From Oscillospiraceae bacterium (lineage in GTDB: Bacteria > Bacillota > Clostridia > Oscillospirales > Oscillospiraceae): DNA of 18,081 nucleotides. Positions 15,385-18,081 of this stretch are shown in pieces; positions within the stretch are counted from its first letter, which is position 1, and each line of letters begins with the position of its first letter. The translations under genes and the position numbers were made by a program. Where the stretch lies: assembly GCA_016295225.1 (NCBI GenBank), contig JAEDLP010000026.1, positions 1 through 18,081 on the forward strand. The letters run 5' to 3'. A model generated the notes under the pieces. That model worked only from the letters and a program-made list of their open reading frames with translations. It searched no databases and was not told the DNA's origin.

Positions 15385-16137
15385 TCAGTATCGCAGAAGT
15401 TGTTTATAGTAATCTAATGTACGGAAGCCCCGCTCGTGCTGGGTCATCAGGAATGCCTCGGTGGCATCCCCCAGCAGTTCCATGCTCTCCGGGGCCAAGG
15501 AAAAGGAAAAGAGCTTCTTGGGGTTGCCCAGAACGATGTGCCGGGCTGCCGCCAAAGCTCCCGGGGACAGAGGCATGGACACGCCGGGCCCCACCTGACC
15601 CTTGCACCGGGCGCAGTGGAGGACGCCCTGGGACAGATGGAGCCGGGGATTCTCCGGCTCAGGCAGGCCGCAGACGGCGCAGCCGTCCAGCAGAGGTTCG
15701 TACCCCGTCAGGACCAGCAGTCGCAGCTCAAAGGCGGCTTTGACCAGTTCCTTGGGTTTTTTCAGAGTGTCCAGGGCGTACAGGCAGTTGAGCAGAAGGG
15801 AGAGCGCCTCGGAGGACTCCTCCCCCTCCTGACAGGCGCTCTCGGTGACCTCGGCGAAGTAGGATGCCAAGGCCAGCAGCTCCAGGTCCTGTCGAACCGA
15901 CCAGAACTGCTGCTGCGGGTCGGCCTCGCTGAGGGTGAGGAACTCCCCCCGCTCGTGGATGGTCATCTCCGAAAAAACCAGAAGCTGACTGCCCGCGGTG
16001 AGCCGGCTGTTCTTCCGCCGGCAGCCCCGGGCCTTCACCGTTCGTTTCCCGAAATCCCGGGTGAGGACCGTGAGGATCTTGTCGGCTTCCTTATAGTTGA
16101 CTTCCCGGAGGACGATCCCCTGGGTGGTGAGCAGCAT
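15385..16137 (-). CDS. recO: RecO, DNA repair protein
   Basis: RecO, with RecR and RecF, loads RecA onto SSB-coated single-stranded DNA and anneals strands. The 250-aa length is typical. The N-terminal OB fold begins TTQGIVLREVNYKEADKILT and contains the basic stretch KARGCRRKNS (35-44). A zinc-binding set of four cysteines follows at 153, 156, 175 and 178 (CAVC...CARC), as in the Gram-positive and Thermus forms. The ATG at 16137 has GAAGGG at 6 nt. Its first 47 nt overlap the 3' end of the small yqzL-like gene in another frame. A perfect 11-bp hairpin lies 23 nt upstream of the start, inside that small gene. The era-yqzL-recO order is the standard Firmicutes one. Confidence 0.95.
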   Translation of the reverse strand: MLLTTQGIVLREVNYKEADKILTVLTRDFGKRTVKARGCRRKNSRLTAGSQLLVFSEMTIHERGEFLTLSEADPQQQFWSVRQDLELLALASYFAEVTESACQEGEESSEALSLLLNCLYALDTLKKPKELVKAAFELRLLVLTGYEPLLDGCAVCGLPEPENPRLHLSQGVLHCARCKGQVGPGVSMPLSPGALAAARHIVLGNPKKLFSFSLAPESMELLGDATEAFLMTQHERGFRTLDYYKQLLRY

Positions 16138-16249
16138 GATCTTCCCTTCTCTCCCCTTCCCTCTCCCGCCGCTGAACCTGGCGGGAGAGGACGTAGGCTT
16201 CCGGCAGGCCTGTCCGGAAAAACAGATCCCGCAGTTGTTGTGACGTCAT
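16091..16249 (-). CDS. yqzL: YqzL-like small protein (52 aa) between era and recO
   Basis: This short ORF fills the gap between ybeY-era and recO. It starts MTSQQLRDLFFRTGLPEAYV and continues LSRQVQRRERE, which fits the YqzL pattern as I remember it: a hydrophobic/aromatic stretch, then TG, a short gap, an A-Y-hydrophobic core and a charged tail. Bacillus yqzL lies at the same place between era and recO; its function is unknown. The ATG at 16249 has GGAGGG at 6 nt, a strong site. The reading frame overlaps recO by 47 nt, and the overlapping tail (about residues 38-52, rich in His and Pro) is probably unconstrained. The ribosome binding site lies in one arm of a perfect 11-bp inverted repeat. 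Assignment rests on position, ribosome binding site and a short sequence resemblance. Confidence 0.75.
   Translation of the reverse strand: MTSQQLRDLFFRTGLPEAYVLSRQVQRREREGERREDHAAHHPGDRPPGSQL
16160..16190. repeat. Perfect 11-bp inverted repeat inside yqzL, ahead of recO
   Basis: CCTCTCCCGCC (16160-16170) and GGCGGGAGAGG (16180-16190) pair perfectly around a 9-nt loop. In the minus-strand transcript the stem ends 22 nt before the recO ATG, just upstream of its ribosome binding site, and it lies within the yqzL coding region. No U-tract follows, so it is not an intrinsic terminator. It could couple recO translation to passage of ribosomes through yqzL; this is inference. Confidence 0.5.
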
Positions 16250-16254
16250 GGCCG

Positions 16255-16292
16255 ACCCTCCTGTCTGTTTTTGGTTAGCATGACAGGAGGGT
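16255..16292 (-). promoter_or_regulatory. Hairpin covering the yqzL ribosome binding site
   Basis: In the minus-strand transcript ACCCTCCTGTC pairs perfectly with GACAGGAGGGT across a 16-nt loop (16266-16281). The 3' arm contains the yqzL Shine-Dalgarno GGAGGG, and the 5' arm resembles the anti-Shine-Dalgarno end of 16S rRNA. The structure begins 23 nt after the era stop codon. No U-tract follows, so termination is unlikely. Occlusion of the ribosome binding site is directly suggested by the pairing; a regulatory use is inference. Confidence 0.6.
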
Positions 16293-16315
16293 GGTGATTT
16301 TATGGTTGGTAAGTT

Positions 16316-17758
16316 TTAGTCCCGGTTGTCAAATCCGAAGTTACGGATGAGGTTCAGGTTGTCCCGCCAGTTCTCCTTGACCTTTACCCAGGTCTCCAGG
16401 TACACCTTGGTGCCCATGAACCGCTCCACGTCCTCCCGGGCCATGGAGGAGATCTTCTTGAGCATGGACCCCTGCTTGCCGATGATGATGCCCTTGTGGG
16501 AGGCCTTCTCGCAGTAAATGGTCACGTGGAGGTCGATGATGCCGTTGTCCCGCTCGGAGAACTTGGTGACCTCCACAGCGGTGCCGTGGGGGATCTCCTT
16601 TTCCAGGCAGTACAGGAGCTTTTCCCGGACGATCTCGGCGCAGATCTGCCGCTCGGGCTGGTCGGTGACCACATCCCGGGGGAAGAGCTGGGGGCCTTCC
16701 GGCAGGTAGCCGGAGAGCAGGTCCATCAGTTCCTCCAGACCGTCCTTTCGTTTGGCGGAGATGGGCAGGATGGCATCGAAATCGTGGACCTTGCTGTAGG
16801 CGTCGATGACCGCCAGCAACTCAGGCTTCTCCACGGTGTCGATCTTGTTGATGACCAGGACGGAGGGGCAATCAAGCCCCTTGATCCGGTCGATGAGTTC
16901 CCGCTCGGGGCCTCCCACGTTGGGAATGGGCTCCACCAGCAGGAGGACGCCGTCCACGTCGGCCACGCTCTTTTTCACCACATCCACCATGTAATCCCCC
17001 AGGCGGTTGGCCGCCTTGTGGAGACCGGGGGTGTCCATGAAGACGAACTGGCTATCCCCCCGGGTGAGGACGGCGCAGATGCGGTTGCGAGTGGTCTGAG
17101 GCTTGTTGCTAACGATGGCAATCTTCTCCCCCACCAGGGCGTTGGTCAGGGTGGACTTGCCCACGTTGGGCCGGCCGCAGATGGTGATGATGCCGCAGCG
17201 CTTGATTGGAATCTCTTCCTCCACCTCGGGCTCCAGGGGCTTGTCCAGCTCCTCGTTCCAGGCGTCCCGGGTGACCCCCAGGCCCTCCAGGATGGCCTCC
17301 TCCCTAGAACGCATCTGGGCCTTCTGGGGGCCTTCGTCCAGGTGGTCGTATCCCAGCAGGTGAAGGACCGAGTGGACCGCCAGGTAGGCGATCTCCCGCT
17401 GGACGCTGTGGCCGAACTCCTGGGCCTGCTCCTGGGCCCGCTCCACGGAGATGACCATGTCCCCCAGGGGACACAGGCCGGTCTCGGGGTCCAGCTCATC
17501 CTCCTCCTGGCCGGTAGGGGGCACACCGGGGGTGAGCTCCAGCATGGGGAAGGAGAGCACGTCGGTGGCCGCGTCGATCTCCCGCTGCTCTAAATTGATC
17601 TCCCGGATGCCCTCGTCGGTGGTCAGCAGCACGTCCACCCCGCAGGGGATGGGGACGTGCTCAGCCTCCAGAGCGGCGGTGATGACCCGGGTCAGCAGGG
17701 GCTTGTAGGGATTGGGGCCGTCCAGCTCCCAATCAATATAAATATCATGGTGTTTCAT
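16316..17758 (-). CDS. YbeY-Era fusion: rRNA maturation factor joined to 30S-assembly GTPase
   Basis: One uninterrupted 480-aa frame carries two normally separate proteins. Residues about 1-165 are YbeY, with the metal-binding histidines H129, H133 and H139 in HSVLHLLGYDH and the block AATDVLSFPM (63-72). Residues about 189-480 are Era, with G1 GRPNVGKS (195-202), DTPG (242-245), NKID (304-307), SAK (334-336) and a C-terminal KH domain with GIIIGKQG (423-430). An acidic linker of about 20 residues joins them (EPEVEEEIP). Both halves look intact. YbeY acts in 16S rRNA 3'-end maturation and Era binds the same region during 30S assembly. No ATG, GTG or TTG start codon lies at the junction. ATG 17758 has GAGGAAG upstream. 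The dgkA and cdd genes often found between ybeY and era are absent. Confidence 0.95.
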   Translation of the reverse strand: MKHHDIYIDWELDGPNPYKPLLTRVITAALEAEHVPIPCGVDVLLTTDEGIREINLEQREIDAATDVLSFPMLELTPGVPPTGQEEDELDPETGLCPLGDMVISVERAQEQAQEFGHSVQREIAYLAVHSVLHLLGYDHLDEGPQKAQMRSREEAILEGLGVTRDAWNEELDKPLEPEVEEEIPIKRCGIITICGRPNVGKSTLTNALVGEKIAIVSNKPQTTRNRICAVLTRGDSQFVFMDTPGLHKAANRLGDYMVDVVKKSVADVDGVLLLVEPIPNVGGPERELIDRIKGLDCPSVLVINKIDTVEKPELLAVIDAYSKVHDFDAILPISAKRKDGLEELMDLLSGYLPEGPQLFPRDVVTDQPERQICAEIVREKLLYCLEKEIPHGTAVEVTKFSERDNGIIDLHVTIYCEKASHKGIIIGKQGSMLKKISSMAREDVERFMGTKVYLETWVKVKENWRDNLNLIRNFGFDNRD

Positions 17759-17797
17759 TGTATTCTTCCTCTTTGTTGGCGTTTCTATGGGAAAGGG

Positions 17798-18081
17798 TCA
17801 CTTCTTGTGATGCTCATTGCGCTTATATCCGCCGTTGGGTCCGGCGGCACGATTTCTGGCCTTTTCGTCGTCCTCGTAGGCCTTGATGATACGCTGGACG
17901 ATGACATGGCGGACTACGTCGCTCTCGTTCAGGCGGCAGATAGCGATATCCTCCACCCCGTTGAGCACCCGCATGGCCTCCTTCAGACCGGAGACCTTTT
18001 CGCCGGGCAGGTCGATCTGGGTGATATCGCCGGTGATGACGATCTTGGACCCGAAGCCCAGGCGGGTCAGGAACATCTTCA
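17798..18081 (-). CDS. phoH: PhoH-family ATPase (YbeZ-like), C-terminal end only
   Basis: The last 94 residues of a PhoH/YbeZ protein are present; the frame stays open to the right edge, so the 5' part with the Walker A motif lies outside the window. The segment KMFLTRLGFGSKIVITGD (from the edge inward), followed by ITQIDLP, is the conserved C-terminal core of PhoH-like ATPases. ESDVVRHVIVQRIIKAYE and a basic tail (KRNEHHKK) follow. PhoH-like proteins are P-loop ATPases usually encoded just before ybeY and linked to RNA metabolism, though their exact activity is unsettled. The gene ends 39 nt before ybeY-era on the same strand, consistent with one operon. Confidence 0.93.
   Translation of the reverse strand, partial: KMFLTRLGFGSKIVITGDITQIDLPGEKVSGLKEAMRVLNGVEDIAICRLNESDVVRHVIVQRIIKAYEDDEKARNRAAGPNGGYKRNEHHKK

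Noticed and set aside
16255..16292. Intrinsic terminator for ybeY-era.
   Set aside because: The hairpin is followed by CGGCC and the yqzL ATG rather than a U-tract, so SD occlusion is a better reading.
16316..17220. Separate internal start for an independent Era at the YbeY-Era junction (an ATT preceded by GGAGGAAGAG near 17215).
   Set aside because: No ATG, GTG or TTG is present at the junction, ATT starts are very rare, and the purine-rich site is explained by the Glu-rich linker codons.
1..18081. CRISPR arrays, insertion sequences, attachment sites, tRNA or rRNA genes, or a defence/biosynthetic island.
   Set aside because: None was seen; nearly every stretch is explained by conserved housekeeping genes with uniform base composition.

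Overview
This window is ordinary core chromosome of a GC-rich (roughly 60 % G+C by eye), endospore-lineage Firmicute. It is most likely a member of the Clostridia close to Oscillospiraceae (Flavonifractor/Oscillibacter-like); that placement is inferred from gene order and protein character, not from a marker search. Supporting points are a SpoVD-type PBP with PASTA repeats in the division cluster, a meso-DAP type MurE, an HPr with both His15 and Ser46, MutS2 with a Smr domain, a YqzL-like gene between era and recO, and strong AGGAGG-type ribosome binding sites. All genes but one read on the minus strand. I see no mobile element, CRISPR array, tRNA, rRNA or defence island.

Right end (about 12.97-18.08 kb, read right to left): phoH (5' end outside the window), a single ORF that fuses YbeY to Era, a small YqzL-like gene (52 aa), recO and mutS2. 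This is a ribosome-maturation and recombination block. The dgkA and cdd genes that often lie between ybeY and era are absent. Two perfect 11-bp inverted repeats bracket yqzL; one contains its Shine-Dalgarno sequence.

Middle (about 8.95-12.9 kb): ptsH (HPr) has its own sigma-A-type promoter and an intrinsic terminator. It is followed by uvrC, rsmD, coaD and an acidic coiled-coil protein gene, which ends at a strong bidirectional terminator. On the other side of that terminator is the only plus-strand gene, a 96-aa membrane protein that I do not recognise.

Left end (1-8.5 kb): a reduced division and cell wall (dcw) cluster driven by a clear promoter at 8463-8491: rsmH, an ftsL-like gene, a class B PBP (SpoVD/FtsI type), murE, mraY, ftsW and murG (3' end outside the window). 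The usual mraZ at the head, murF between murE and mraY, and murD between mraY and ftsW are missing. The proteins act in sequence: MurE adds the third residue of the stem peptide, MraY makes lipid I, MurG makes lipid II, FtsW polymerises it and the PBP cross-links it, with the FtsL-like protein as septal partner. Several starts differ from the longest ORF and were set by ribosome binding sites (mraY, murE, rsmH, coaD, uvrC, ptsH and the coiled-coil gene).

I did not find a convincing novel system. The most notable observations are the YbeY-Era fusion, the hairpin that covers the yqzL ribosome binding site, the loss of murF, murD and mraZ from the dcw cluster, the structured leader in front of the PBP gene, and the repeat-rich ptsH promoter.
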